In this document: one piece after another, positions 26,437 to 35,571 of the stretch
Position numbering within the stretch: position 1 is the stretch's first letter
Layout: the number at the start of each line of letters is the position of its first letter
NCBI GenBank assembly: GCA_025351825.1
Contig: JANXVE010000023.1
Location: 1 to 64,000 of the forward strand
Direction of reading: 5' to 3'
DNA length: 64,000 nt
DNA from: Chamaesiphon sp. 341R_metabat_111
GTDB taxonomy: Bacteria > Cyanobacteriota > Cyanobacteriia > Cyanobacteriales > Chamaesiphonaceae
Notes under the pieces: model-generated
What the model saw: only the letters and a program-made list of their open reading frames with translations
The model's database searches: none
Told to the model about the DNA's origin: nothing
Program-made: the position numbers and the translations under genes

Positions 26437-26718
26437 CTAGGAATTGTCGCTGTTCAAGCCAGTGATGTGTCGTAGGATTGTGTCTATCTTCCGATTTTGC
26501 TCATCTAGCTTTTGATTTTGTGCGTCTAATTTGCTATTGACATCACTTCTGAATTGGTCGATTTCCTCATGTACTCGCTCGAAGGCTTCAGTGATATAAC
26601 CACCAGGAGTCATGGTATTCTCCAACTGTTCTTGGTTATGTTCGATTCTATTTAGTCTGTACTCAAGTTGAGCAACGCGAGTAAACAGATCGCGATCGGG
26701 TCGATCGGATTGTGTCAT
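26437..26718 (-). CDS. Small coiled-coil protein (93 aa)
   Basis: This is a 93-residue, strongly charged helical protein with heptads from LFTRVAQLEYRLNRIEHNQEQ through VNSKLDAQNQKLDEQNRKID. Function is unknown; it may be a small oligomeric adaptor. It is in the same direction as prfC and the MlaE-type gene. Confidence 0.6.
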   Translation of the reverse strand: MTQSDRPDRDLFTRVAQLEYRLNRIEHNQEQLENTMTPGGYITEAFERVHEEIDQFRSDVNSKLDAQNQKLDEQNRKIDTILRHITGLNSDNS

Positions 26719-26809
26719 ATTGATATATAGATATTTTAGTTTTTGAATGTCCCCATTAGTTGCGCTGGTAGGGACATTCCTATTCTAATTTATACAGGTC
26801 AAAATTTCT

Positions 26810-27598
26810 TCAAACCCGCTTACCCATTGGCAAATCGCCGAGTAATAGCGAGATTGCCAGATCGATCGCAAAAATCCCGATGCCAGAAATCACGACAGCG
26901 GCAGTGGCTGACTCACCGACTTGCTTTACACCGCCATAAGTCGTCATTCCCCAGCCACAAGAAATCGTTCCAATCGCGCCACCAAATAACATCCCTTTAA
27001 ATCCCAGGCTAATCAAATCGGTAGTTTTTAAAAAACTTCGGGCTGAATCCAAGAAGACTGGTGGGGGTACCTGATAAAATTGCGCTGCGGCGAAGATGCC
27101 ACCCCCGATTCCAAACACCAAACCCAAGACGATCAGAGTCGGTACCATCGCACAACAGGCGACTACTCGTGGCAAAATCAGATAGTCGATCGGGTCAGTC
27201 TTGAGCAGATACAGTGCGTCGATTTGCTCGGTAACTTTCATCGCGCCGATTTCTGCGGCAAATGCCGAACCCACTTGTCCCGCTACCACACTAGCTGTCA
27301 GAATTGGTGCCAGTTCTCGGCAAAACGCCAGTGCGAACGCCCCACCGACAGAATTCAGCGCACCTACTGACTCTAGCTGTCTGGCTGTCTGAATCGTGAA
27401 AATCATCCCCGCCATCACATTTACCAGTAGCACCGGAATCATCGATCCTGGGCCAGTTTTGAACAGATGCTCGGAAATTCGCTGCCAGCAAGTCTTGCCC
27501 TGGATCAAATGTAGGCAAATTTGCCCGATGAGCAGGAGTGTAAAGCCAAATCGTCTACATCCATAGGGATGAGAGTTTGCGCCAGATATTGGAGCCAT
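26810..27598 (-). CDS. mlaE: MlaE/TGD1-type ABC transporter permease
   Basis: This 262-residue integral membrane permease has the MlaE signatures SVGALNSVGGAFALAFCRELAPILTA, VVAGQVGSAFAAEIGAMKVTEQIDAL and GGAIGTISCGWGMTTYGG. In bacteria MlaE moves phospholipids between membranes; the plastid homologue TGD1 imports lipids. No ATPase or MCE partner lies nearby. The EIGAMKVTEQIDAL coupling helix is intact. Confidence 0.9.
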   Translation of the reverse strand: MAPISGANSHPYGCRRFGFTLLLIGQICLHLIQGKTCWQRISEHLFKTGPGSMIPVLLVNVMAGMIFTIQTARQLESVGALNSVGGAFALAFCRELAPILTASVVAGQVGSAFAAEIGAMKVTEQIDALYLLKTDPIDYLILPRVVACCAMVPTLIVLGLVFGIGGGIFAAAQFYQVPPPVFLDSARSFLKTTDLISLGFKGMLFGGAIGTISCGWGMTTYGGVKQVGESATAAVVISGIGIFAIDLAISLLLGDLPMGKRV

Positions 27599-27787
27599 TT
27601 AGCAGAATGTGTGGGGTGGGATCTGTGAATTAATTCCTATTATTGTATAGAAGCTAACTAAGTCGGAATGTTTCACCGATCGCTATTGCGGATTTCCACC
27701 CAGGAAAAACGTACTACTAGACCGCTGTAAGCTATGCTAGAGTTAGTACAAACAGATTTTTAGTCTAAACTCGTTTGAGGATTTAAA

Positions 27788-28168
27788 ATGGTTAATTCTG
27801 GCGATCTCAGTAGTAGTAGCGGCAAACGAAAACTATTTTCGCTATTGTGCCACGGCTCTATTTTTCTAGGTTCATTACTCTTTACTTCTCTAATTCCACT
27901 GGCGGTATTACTGCTATTTGATGACCCCATTATCAAAGCAACTGCAAAAGAAACACTCAATTATCACTTCAATATCTGGCTGTATGGTGCAATTACTGGT
28001 GCATTAGCATTCTTCTTCACTGCTTTAATTATCACCATTCCAGTCGCCTGGATTATTGGCGGCGTATTCACGCTCTTTACTTTAGTACCACCAATCTTCG
28101 GGATTTTAGCAACGTTGAACAATCCTAACGAACCTTATCGTTATCCGTTTATCTGGAGATTAATTTAA
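27788..28168 (+). CDS. DUF4870 membrane protein
   Basis: This 126-residue protein has three or four transmembrane helices and the DUF4870 pattern CHGSIFLGSLLFTSLIPLAV, then AKETLNYHFNIWLY, then a PPIFGILATLN end. Family members are small membrane proteins of unknown role. A terminator follows, and ispE starts 83 bases downstream. Confidence 0.8.
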   Translation: MVNSGDLSSSSGKRKLFSLLCHGSIFLGSLLFTSLIPLAVLLLFDDPIIKATAKETLNYHFNIWLYGAITGALAFFFTALIITIPVAWIIGGVFTLFTLVPPIFGILATLNNPNEPYRYPFIWRLI

Positions 28169-28181
28169 CTTTTCCAACTTC

Positions 28182-28219
28182 AAGGGTGTAGATCGACGAT
28201 TGGTTCATCTACACCTTTT
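28182..28219 (+). terminator. Terminator after the DUF4870 gene
   Basis: GGTGTAGAT at 28185-28193 pairs perfectly with ATCTACACC at 28207-28215, with AAG before and TTTT after. It separates the DUF4870 gene from ispE. Confidence 0.75.
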
Positions 28220-28251
28220 GTTCGATCGATATGGCAAATTGATGAATTCGG

Positions 28252-29193
28252 ATGAAATCTTACACTTTAATTGCTCCAGCTAAAATCAATCTTCATCTCG
28301 AAATACTAGGAATTAGACCCGATAACTATCACGAACTAGTGATGATTATGCAGACCGTGGATTTAGCCGATCGAGTCGAGCTGAAATCCATAGATACTGA
28401 CGATATTATCCTTCACTGTGGACATCCCGACGTACCACTCGATCGAACTAATTTAGCCTATCGTGCGGCGGAATTGATGCAGCAGGAATTTCCCGAGGCT
28501 TTTGCAAAATATGGCGGTGTCGAAATTACGCTTCATAAGCATATCCCGATCGCGGCTGGACTAGCTGGTGGATCTGGAAACGCGGCGGCTGTGTTGGTAG
28601 GTATCGATCTGCTGTGGGAATTGGGACTGACTCAAAGTAGTTTGCAAGAATTGGGGGCAAAATTAGGCTCTGACGTGCCGTTCTGTATTTCGGGCGGAAC
28701 TGCCATTGCGACGGGGCGAGGGGAGTCGATCTCGCCCCTAGCTAGCTTAGAAGGGATCTTTGTGGTGCTGGGAAAATATCGCAGCCTCGAAGTTTCTACG
28801 CCGTGGGCATATACTACTTATCGCCATGAATTCGAGCATGAGTACGATCGAGAGCCTGTTAGCGTAACAGATAGGTTGGATCGGATTCATTCTGGGGCAT
28901 TGGTGCGGGCGATCGTCGAGCGAGATCCTGTTAAGATTGGGGGGCTACTGTACAACGATCTAGAAAAAGTAGTATTACCTGCCCATCCACTAGTCAGCCA
29001 GTTACGGGCAGAATTTCAGCGACACCCTAATTTAGGTACGATGATGTCTGGTTCGGGGCCGACGGTGTTTAGTCTAGCAGACTCTCGATCGCAAGCTGAC
29101 GCGCTCTATCATCAAGTCCGTGCGGCAATCACCGATCCAGATCTAGAATTATTTGTGACTCAATTTTGCGATCGAGGTGTCAGAGTAATTTAG
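28252..29193 (+). CDS. ispE: 4-diphosphocytidyl-2-C-methyl-D-erythritol kinase
   Basis: IspE phosphorylates CDP-methylerythritol in the MEP isoprenoid pathway. The 313-residue GHMP kinase has the opening LIAPAKINLHLEI, the ATP loop IPIAAGLAGGSGNAAAVL, and the C-terminal MMSGSGPTVFSL. Length is normal. It precedes a DUF3082 gene by 25 bases, a pairing known from cyanobacteria. Confidence 0.95.
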   Translation: MKSYTLIAPAKINLHLEILGIRPDNYHELVMIMQTVDLADRVELKSIDTDDIILHCGHPDVPLDRTNLAYRAAELMQQEFPEAFAKYGGVEITLHKHIPIAAGLAGGSGNAAAVLVGIDLLWELGLTQSSLQELGAKLGSDVPFCISGGTAIATGRGESISPLASLEGIFVVLGKYRSLEVSTPWAYTTYRHEFEHEYDREPVSVTDRLDRIHSGALVRAIVERDPVKIGGLLYNDLEKVVLPAHPLVSQLRAEFQRHPNLGTMMSGSGPTVFSLADSRSQADALYHQVRAAITDPDLELFVTQFCDRGVRVI

Positions 29194-29218
29194 TCAAAGT
29201 ATTAATCCACAACCCAAA

Positions 29219-29515
29219 ATGACCCAAGCTACACCTCCAGAAAAAGCCTTACCCAGTCCATTAAGTTGTTTGACTGGTTCGATAATTGCTGGCATCATGT
29301 CGATCGGAATGTACACGGTGACGGTCAGAATTGCGACTACTTTTGCGACCAATCCAATGGTTCAAAAAACCACAATGGCAATTAATATTGCCGCAGCCTT
29401 AAAGACTTTGGTTGTTGGTGCTGCGGCGATGGGAACGGGTATATCTGGAATTATTTCACTTGGTTTGATTGGACTAGCAATTCAAGTTGCTTTTGGCGCA
29501 AAGAAATCTTTGTAA
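29219..29515 (+). CDS. DUF3082 membrane protein
   Basis: This 98-residue protein has two hydrophobic helices (residues 18-45 and 62-92) and matches the cyanobacterial DUF3082 pattern following ispE. Function is unknown. The close spacing to ispE suggests cotranscription. Confidence 0.75.
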   Translation: MTQATPPEKALPSPLSCLTGSIIAGIMSIGMYTVTVRIATTFATNPMVQKTTMAINIAAALKTLVVGAAAMGTGISGIISLGLIGLAIQVAFGAKKSL

Positions 29516-29597
29516 TATTCGATCGATGGAAAAACCTTGATTCTTTGAATTCAATTGCTCCCTAGAGTCTAAAGCCTAAATCCTAACGCCTAAATCA

Positions 29598-29918
29598 ATG
29601 AGTAAGAAGTCTGAATTCAAAGAATCTAGCCTACTACATCAACGCTTGAAAACTGCACTGCATGATGGAATTAAAGTTTGGTTTGAAACTCGTGATAAAA
29701 GCTATTTTGGGATTCCGATTGGACTCGACAAGTCCTTTGTTGAAGTATTAATTTTGGTACCTGGTAGTGAAGAAGAGTCAACCGAATATAGCTTCCAAAG
29801 AGTAACTTGGGTGGTACGATTATCTTCGATTTCAGCGATCGCTTATCCATCAGAATATTGGTCTACAGAACGGTTGGATAGCCTCTTAAATAAATCCGTA
29901 CTTCATCCAGACAAGTAG
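29598..29918 (+). CDS. Hypothetical protein (106 aa)
   Basis: This soluble 106-residue protein contains VWFETRDKSYFGIPIGLDKSF and TWVVRLSSISAIAYPSEYW, which suggests a small beta-rich fold. I do not recognise a family. Heptamer repeats (CCTAAA units) occupy the spacer before it. Confidence 0.55.
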   Translation: MSKKSEFKESSLLHQRLKTALHDGIKVWFETRDKSYFGIPIGLDKSFVEVLILVPGSEEESTEYSFQRVTWVVRLSSISAIAYPSEYWSTERLDSLLNKSVLHPDK

Positions 29919-29945
29919 CTACCCCCCATCTACAGATATTTAATC

Positions 29946-32603
29946 TCAACCTTTAACCAATTTAGCGGCTTCAGCGATCGATGATTGCAATTTTTCAGCT
30001 AGAACTCGAACATGCGGTTCTTGCATGAGTGATGTATGGTTGCCAGGAATCCGCTGGATGTCTAAGCCATCACTAACTAAATCGCCCCAACCCAGCGTCG
30101 GGTGTTTCTTGATATACCAGCTTTGGTATTCGCTCCAAAAAAGTGTCGCTTTACCTGGAAAAACTTGAGGCTGATATTCTTTTGCTGCTTGGACGTTACA
30201 ATCGAGCACTTTTACCAATTCAGGCGTAAATAGATCGAGATCGGATAGTGTGGCAACTATCTCATCTCGATATTCCTGAGACTTAGGTTTGAACAACTTT
30301 TCATAAACATAATTCAACTGTTCTTTGATTGTAAGTTTTCGCATTCGATCGAGTTGAATATCGAGCCATTCACGAAATGGTGTATCAAGCTCTGCAATGA
30401 CTGGGCATCTAATATCTATCAAGCCTAAAAAAGCAACTTTTTCACCTCGTTCTGTTAGTTGTCTAGCGATATCAAAAGCAACAATTCCACCAAAAGAATA
30501 GCCCGCGATGAAGTAAGGACCTTGAGGTTGAATGGTTTGAATCGATCGGATAAAGTAACTAGCCATATCTTCAATTCTTTCAATCGGCTGTTGTTTACCA
30601 TCAATGCCGCGCGGCTGTAGCCCATAAATTGGTCGATGGATATCTAATATTTTGGAGAGGATGTGGTAGTCAAATAAATTTCCACCCAAAGGATGAACAC
30701 AGAATAACGGTGATTTATTTTCACTTTGCTTGAGTAGCACTACTGGCGACCAATCAGATGTCTCACCTGTGCGAATAATTTTCGCTAATTCAGCAATGGT
30801 TGGCGACTCAAGTAGAACTGCTAATAGTAATTTCTTGTGCCAAATTTTCTCGATTTCGGCAAACAATTGCAACGCTTTTAATGAATGTCCGCCCAGATCG
30901 AAGAAGTTATCCTCAATCCCAATTTGTTTGAGATCCAGGACTTTTTCCCAAACTTGGACAAGCTGATGCTCTAAAGCATCGCGGGCAGATACGACAGTCA
31001 GGTTCTCCCGACTTGGCTCTGGGAGTCTCTTGCGGTCTAGTTTATTATTTGGAGTCAGGGGGAGCGCGTCCAAGATTTCGATCGCCGACGGCATCATGTA
31101 GTCAGTTAGTTTCGTTTTTAAAAACGATCGGACATCGCTCAGATCGATCTGGGGGCGATTGGGGACAAGATAGGCGACGATGATTGTTTCGCCTGCACTA
31201 TTCTCTCTACCAACTACAGCAGCTTGCTGGACATCGGGATGCTGCGCTAATACAGTTTCGATTTCCTCAATTTCAACTCGCATCCCGCGAATCTTGACTT
31301 GGAAGTCCTGACGGCCAACGATTTCTAGATTACCATCGGGCAAGTAGCGGGCGAGATCGCCTGTTTTGTACAGCCATGCTGACTGCTGTTCCTGACTAAA
31401 GGGATTGGGGATAAACTTACGATCGTTTAGCTGATAATTGTTGAGATATCCCCGTGGGAGACTGGCTCCAGACACGTACAATTCACCCGTCTGGGCGGCT
31501 GCAACAGGCTGCAATCGATCGTCGAGGACATATAGTTGATTGTGTGAATAGGCGGTACCTACGGGCGCGTATCCGTTATCACCCATCGATTCAGTGGGAA
31601 CTGTATAAGCACAGACTCCAATTGTCTCAGTTTGCCCATAGATATTCACGATCTGTGGGGGCTGATGAAATTGACTGCGGACTCGATCTAGTAGTTGAGC
31701 CGTCAATAGTCCCCCCGAAAACGTCAGCAGTCTAATCCGCGAATTCATCAGGCGCGATTTTTGCGCCGCTTCCATTTCGGCCAAACCAATCAGGATATAA
31801 TTCCAGACTGATGCGACGGTATCAAAGATGGTAATCTGCTCGGTCTGAATTAGTTCGATCAGACTAAACAAATTGGTGGTGTTTTCCTTGGAAGTGATGA
31901 CGACTTTCGCCCCATGCGCTAATGGTAGTAGTAACTGTCTAATTGATGAGGAGAATGAAAAAGAGGCTGAGTGCAAGTAAACATCATCAGCTTGAATATT
32001 CAGGACTCGATTGACAGCTTGGAGATAGCACTCAATCTGTCCGAGCGTAATTTGGACACCCTGAGGCTTTCCGGTAGAGCCAGAGGTGTACATAATATAG
32101 GCAAGATTAGCTGGAACTGTCGTGACAGCTACTAACTTGGTACTTTCATTTGCTACTTTGTCACATTCAGTGTCGAGTAAAAACAATTCTAGTCCAGGGT
32201 GCTGTAAGTCTGGAACTAAATGTGATTGGGTCAGAACTAATCGTAATTGGGTATCGGCAATAATTGATGCCAGTCGTGCTGGCGGGTAGGCTGGATCGAG
32301 TGGCACATAGGCTCCACCAGCTTGAAGCACTGCCAAAATCGCAATTACCAGATCGATCGATCGATCGGCATAAATACCAACTAAGCTTTCCGGCTGAACT
32401 CCCTGCTTGCTCAGATAATTAGCTAATTGATTAACTCGTGCATTAAGCTGTCCGTAGGTTAGTTCTCTAGTTGCATCTTTAATCGCGATCGCTACTGGAT
32501 TCTTACTCGACTGAATTGACAAAGTTTGACGAGTTATCATCTGTTCGCTAAGTGTGAAGATAAAGTTCAATAAGCTGTGCCTATTTTTCAACTCAATTCC
32601 CAA
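29946..32603 (-). CDS. Free-standing NRPS-like A-PCP-TE enzyme
   Basis: This protein of up to 885 residues carries an adenylation domain (about 20-530), a carrier protein (about 550-620, FFDLGGHSLKALQLF) and a thioesterase (about 640-880, catalytic GYSFGG). There is no condensation domain. The core motifs IMYTSGSTGKPQG, NIYGQTETIG, YKTGDLARYLPDG and LPLTPNNKLDRKRLP are intact. At the A4 region it reads ASFSFSSSIRQLLLP, so the Asp that binds a substrate amino group is replaced by Ser, suggesting an acid without an alpha-amino group. The start may be TTG at 32603 or ATG at 32540. No biosynthetic partners lie nearby. Confidence 0.85.
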   Translation of the reverse strand: MGIELKNRHSLLNFIFTLSEQMITRQTLSIQSSKNPVAIAIKDATRELTYGQLNARVNQLANYLSKQGVQPESLVGIYADRSIDLVIAILAVLQAGGAYVPLDPAYPPARLASIIADTQLRLVLTQSHLVPDLQHPGLELFLLDTECDKVANESTKLVAVTTVPANLAYIMYTSGSTGKPQGVQITLGQIECYLQAVNRVLNIQADDVYLHSASFSFSSSIRQLLLPLAHGAKVVITSKENTTNLFSLIELIQTEQITIFDTVASVWNYILIGLAEMEAAQKSRLMNSRIRLLTFSGGLLTAQLLDRVRSQFHQPPQIVNIYGQTETIGVCAYTVPTESMGDNGYAPVGTAYSHNQLYVLDDRLQPVAAAQTGELYVSGASLPRGYLNNYQLNDRKFIPNPFSQEQQSAWLYKTGDLARYLPDGNLEIVGRQDFQVKIRGMRVEIEEIETVLAQHPDVQQAAVVGRENSAGETIIVAYLVPNRPQIDLSDVRSFLKTKLTDYMMPSAIEILDALPLTPNNKLDRKRLPEPSRENLTVVSARDALEHQLVQVWEKVLDLKQIGIEDNFFDLGGHSLKALQLFAEIEKIWHKKLLLAVLLESPTIAELAKIIRTGETSDWSPVVLLKQSENKSPLFCVHPLGGNLFDYHILSKILDIHRPIYGLQPRGIDGKQQPIERIEDMASYFIRSIQTIQPQGPYFIAGYSFGGIVAFDIARQLTERGEKVAFLGLIDIRCPVIAELDTPFREWLDIQLDRMRKLTIKEQLNYVYEKLFKPKSQEYRDEIVATLSDLDLFTPELVKVLDCNVQAAKEYQPQVFPGKATLFWSEYQSWYIKKHPTLGWGDLVSDGLDIQRIPGNHTSLMQEPHVRVLAEKLQSSIAEAAKLVKG

Positions 32604-32971
32604 TAGCCGACTGAAATCGCTGGGCAGTTTTGGGTAAAGTGTCTAATTGTAAAAATTTACAGATACTTAGTGATTAGATCATCCTAATTGTACACTTTCA
32701 ATTATTATTCTCAATAAAATTAGGCCAATTGGCATTTAACCTAGCTAATAACTACGTTAATCTACTTGTTTTTATCGTCTTGCCAAGCGGTAGACCAGAT
32801 CCAACTAAGCTATTTAGCCGAACGTTTAGTAGCTTTCAGCTAATTTTTTTTCATTTACTTAGTGGACTAGATTGCTAGCAGCTTGTTTTATACTAGTAAC
32901 CAAGTGTGGTGCGATCGCGATCGCAGCTAGATTTTTTATTTTATGCTAGATGCAAATTATTAGTATTAATC
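32604..32971. other. Intergenic region without recognised gene
   Basis: The 368 bases between the NRPS-like gene and the symporter gene are AT-rich and show no coding potential I can support. They should contain the promoter for the NRPS-like gene on the minus strand. No repeat stands out. Confidence 0.4.
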
Positions 32972-34234
32972 CTAGTGTCGCACTTCTGGGACTCGCACTG
33001 GAGCTACGGTCAGTTCTGGGGCGACTTCTACTGGTTGAGGTGGTTCCCACCGACTGAGGAGAATGGCATTGCTACTATTGCCAATTACATTGAGGACAGT
33101 CTTGAAGCCGTCGGTTAGCCGATCGATTCCCGCCACAATGGCAATTCCTTCTAGTGGCAATCCTGCCGCCGAGAGCACGGTTGTCATGGTAATCAACGCC
33201 GATCCAGGTACCCCAGGCGTACTAAATGAGACGAGGAAGCTACTCAGCCCGATCGTAAATAACAGGGATGGAGTCAGGGGAATGTGATAAATCTGGGCGA
33301 TAAAGATCGCATTAAATCCCTGGAGAATAGTTGCGCCATCGCGCTTGAGGGCTGTACCTAGAGGGAGGGCAAAGCTGGCAATTTCCGATCGCAAGCCATA
33401 GCCTTCCTGCATATTTTGCAGCACCATCGGCAACACGGCATTGGAGCTAGCAGTCCCAAATCCCAGAAAGAACGAGGGTTTCAAGCTACTAAAGAACTTC
33501 TTCGGTTCAGCCTTGAGCAAGATCAACACCACCACATAAAACAGGATCATAATAATCGTCGATAGCCATAGCCCAACCACATACCAGGACAGCCGGACGA
33601 TCAAGCCCAATCCCTGGGTGGCAATTGTCGAACTAATCAGCGCGAACACCCCAACTGGCGCGACATAAAGAATAATTGATAATACTTTCTCGCTGATAAT
33701 GTAGATACTTTCCATCAGCTCCACAAATGGCTTTGCCTCCGCTTGCGCCATTTGAATCCCCGCCCCGAACAATGCCGCCGAGAAAATGATTTGGAGCAGA
33801 TTACCGTCACTGAGTGCGCCCAACGGATTGATTGGAATCAAATTGACTAGCCACTCGATCGAATCTGGAGCTGCTACATTAGCAGTCGCAGCAGGGATCT
33901 CCAAACCCGTCATCCCCGCCCCAGGCTGCAACAACACCGCCACCGTCATCCCGATACACAGCGAAATCAAACTCGTTACCACATAACAAGTCATCAATTT
34001 CAACACATACTTACCAACCTGTCCCGTACCCTGAATCTTGTTCACCCCCAAAATCAGCGACGAGAAAATCAATGGCACCACCACAAATTGAATAATCCGC
34101 AAAAATCCTTCGCCGACTGGTGCTAATAGATATCGATCGAGCGGCTCGATCGCCAACGGGAAGCTAGTATTGAGGATAGTCCCGAACGCCATGCCGATAG
34201 CTAGGGCTGTGAGGATTAGTGAGGACAGATTCAT
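32972..34234 (-). CDS. Dicarboxylate/glutamate:cation symporter (DAACS/SLC1)
   Basis: This 420-residue transporter has eight membrane helices and two hairpins. Hairpin 1 reads GFGTASSNAVLPMVL, the unwound helix 7 region is lightly diverged, and hairpin 2 is STPGVPGSALITM. The helix 8 motif is IDRLTDGFKTVLNVIGNSS, in place of the more common DRxxDMxRTxxNV. It probably imports glutamate, aspartate or a C4-dicarboxylate with sodium or protons. The start MNLSSLILTALAIGMAFG fits the family. Confidence 0.85.
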   Translation of the reverse strand: MNLSSLILTALAIGMAFGTILNTSFPLAIEPLDRYLLAPVGEGFLRIIQFVVVPLIFSSLILGVNKIQGTGQVGKYVLKLMTCYVVTSLISLCIGMTVAVLLQPGAGMTGLEIPAATANVAAPDSIEWLVNLIPINPLGALSDGNLLQIIFSAALFGAGIQMAQAEAKPFVELMESIYIISEKVLSIILYVAPVGVFALISSTIATQGLGLIVRLSWYVVGLWLSTIIMILFYVVVLILLKAEPKKFFSSLKPSFFLGFGTASSNAVLPMVLQNMQEGYGLRSEIASFALPLGTALKRDGATILQGFNAIFIAQIYHIPLTPSLLFTIGLSSFLVSFSTPGVPGSALITMTTVLSAAGLPLEGIAIVAGIDRLTDGFKTVLNVIGNSSNAILLSRWEPPQPVEVAPELTVAPVRVPEVRH

Positions 34235-34235
34235 A

Positions 34236-34422
34236 GTTAGGTTTTAGGCTTTAGGCTTTGGGCTTTAGGGATTGGGGAAAAGTTGTAGTAATACTGATGA
34301 ACTCTCAAAGCTTTGACATCTTTTCAAAACAAAGCACTAATCAAAACCTAACACAAAAATTAACAATACCCGATTCGATCCATCTAACCCCAAAGCCCAA
34401 AGCCTGAAGCCTAAAGCCTAAA
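34236..34422. repeat. Inverted pair of heptamer repeat arrays upstream of comM
   Basis: TTAGGCTTTAGGCTTTGGGCTTTAGGG-like units run from 34236 to about 34270. Their complement, with CCCAAAGCCTGAAGCCTAAAGCC-type units, runs from about 34384 to 34422. The two arrays face each other across about 115 bases and could form a large stem. The same units follow comM at 62826-62888. Confidence 0.7.
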
Positions 34423-34501
34423 TTAAGACATTCGATCCTTGTTCTCCCCCAACCTCCTATGGTTAACTGATTGAAACTATTTGAGTAATGGGAAAATCGC
34501 T

Positions 34502-35350
34502 GTGCTAGCCAGAGTTTGGAGTGCGACAATTATTGGCATTGATGCTGTCAAGGTGGGCGTAGAAGTCGATGTCGCCAATGGCTTGCCAGGAGTAACTGTG
34601 GTGGGATTGCCAGATATTGCCGTCCAAGAAAGCAAAGAGCGGGTCAAAACAGCGATCAAGAATTCTGGCTCTGCCTATCCAATGCGGCGAATCGTGGTCA
34701 ATCTCACGCCAGCAGATCTCAGAAAGGAAGGACCGAGCTTCGATCTGCCGATCTGTGTGGGCATTTTGGCCGCTTCAGACCAAGTAAGTGGTGAATTATT
34801 AGGAGATTATCTATTTTTGGGAGAACTGTCCTTGGACGGCAGTTTACGGGCGGTTGCGGGGGTATTGTCGATCGCGGCGGCTGCTCTGAAAATGGGAATT
34901 ACAGGCTTGGTAGTACCTGCTGGCAATGCCCGTGAAGCAGCGGTGATTCAAGGCTTGCAGGTATATGGCTTAGAAAATCTCGGTGAAGTCGTCGCTTTTC
35001 TCAATCATCCCGAACAGTTTGAGCCAGTCAAAGTAGATATCACGGGAAAACTCGCCCAAACCCATCTGGACTGTGCCGATCTGCACGATGTCAAAGGCCA
35101 AGCACATGCCCGTCGTGCATTGGAAATTGCGGCGGCTGGTGGACACAATTTGATTTTTGTCGGGCCGCCAGGTAGTGGTAAAACGATGCTAGCCAGACGA
35201 TTGCCAGGTATTTTGCCCCCACTCTCATTCGCCGAAGCTTTAGAAGTAACTCAGATTCACTCCGTCGCTGGCTTATTGCGAGAGCGGGGTTTTCTGGTCT
35301 GCGACAGGCCTTATCGCAGTCCACATCACTCTGCTTCTGGCCCCGCTTTG
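34502..35350 (+). pseudogene. comM: ComM/YifB AAA+ ATPase, 5' part, interrupted
   Basis: This is the first 283 codons of a YifB/ComM-family protein, beginning [21 protein letters not shown] (GTG start at 34502; TTG at 34481 is an alternative). It contains the N-terminal Lon-protease-like domain and the Walker [17 protein letters not shown], and stops in [13 protein letters not shown]. There the coding sequence runs into an inserted element. The partner half lies at 62133-62813; joined, they give 509 codons, the usual family length. ComM is a helicase promoting branch migration in natural transformation. The insertion separates Walker A from Walker B, so the gene should be inactive. Confidence 0.93.
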
Positions 35351-35375
35351 CTTTTATCTACAGCGTCAACAACAT
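35345..35375. other. Left attachment junction (attL)
   Basis: Here comM coding sequence (GGCCCCGCTTTG) changes to element sequence (CTTTTATCTACAGCGTC). CAACAACA just inside (35368) resembles TGTTGTTG words inside the right end, in inverted sense, and could be part of recombinase binding sites. The shared core with the right junction is only TTG. Confidence 0.75.
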
Positions 35376-35451
35376 GGAACAGCTACCAGCAGACATTTCA
35401 CTTCGCAGACATATAGGCAAAGAAGTTTTAATATAAAATATAAAGGCATAG

Positions 35452-35519
35452 TGGACGGCATGGGAATCGAACCCATCAGCGGATGCTTAGGAGGCGGATC
35501 TGGCAACCATGCGCCGCCC
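35452..35519 (-). tRNA. Degenerate tRNA-Arg(CCT)-like sequence
   Basis: On the minus strand, GGGCGGC pairs with GCCGTCC to give a full 7-bp acceptor stem (one G-U). ATGGG-TTCGATT-CCCAT gives a perfect T-arm, and CTCCTAA is a canonical anticodon loop with anticodon CCT. The D-arm is too short (12 nt, GCATGGTTGCCA) and the anticodon stem needs a two-base CC bulge (GAT-CC-GC with GCATC). It totals 68 nt and encodes no CCA. It is probably a tRNA pseudogene or tRNA-like RNA carried 100 bases inside the element. Confidence 0.6.
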
Positions 35520-35527
35520 ATGAAAGC

Positions 35528-35553
35528 CCTTCTTGATGGATTCATCAAGAAGG
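35528..35553. terminator. Perfect 11-bp hairpin
   Basis: CCTTCTTGATG, loop GATT, CATCAAGAAGG. It lies between the tRNA-like sequence and the end of the minus-strand gene at 35572. It lacks a U-tract but is well placed to end that transcript or to protect the 3' end. Confidence 0.6.
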
Positions 35554-35571
35554 TAATATTCTGCCTGTTAT

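Noticed and set aside
35452-35519. Functional tRNA-Arg
   Set aside because: The D-arm is too short and the anticodon stem is bulged, so it is listed only as tRNA-like.
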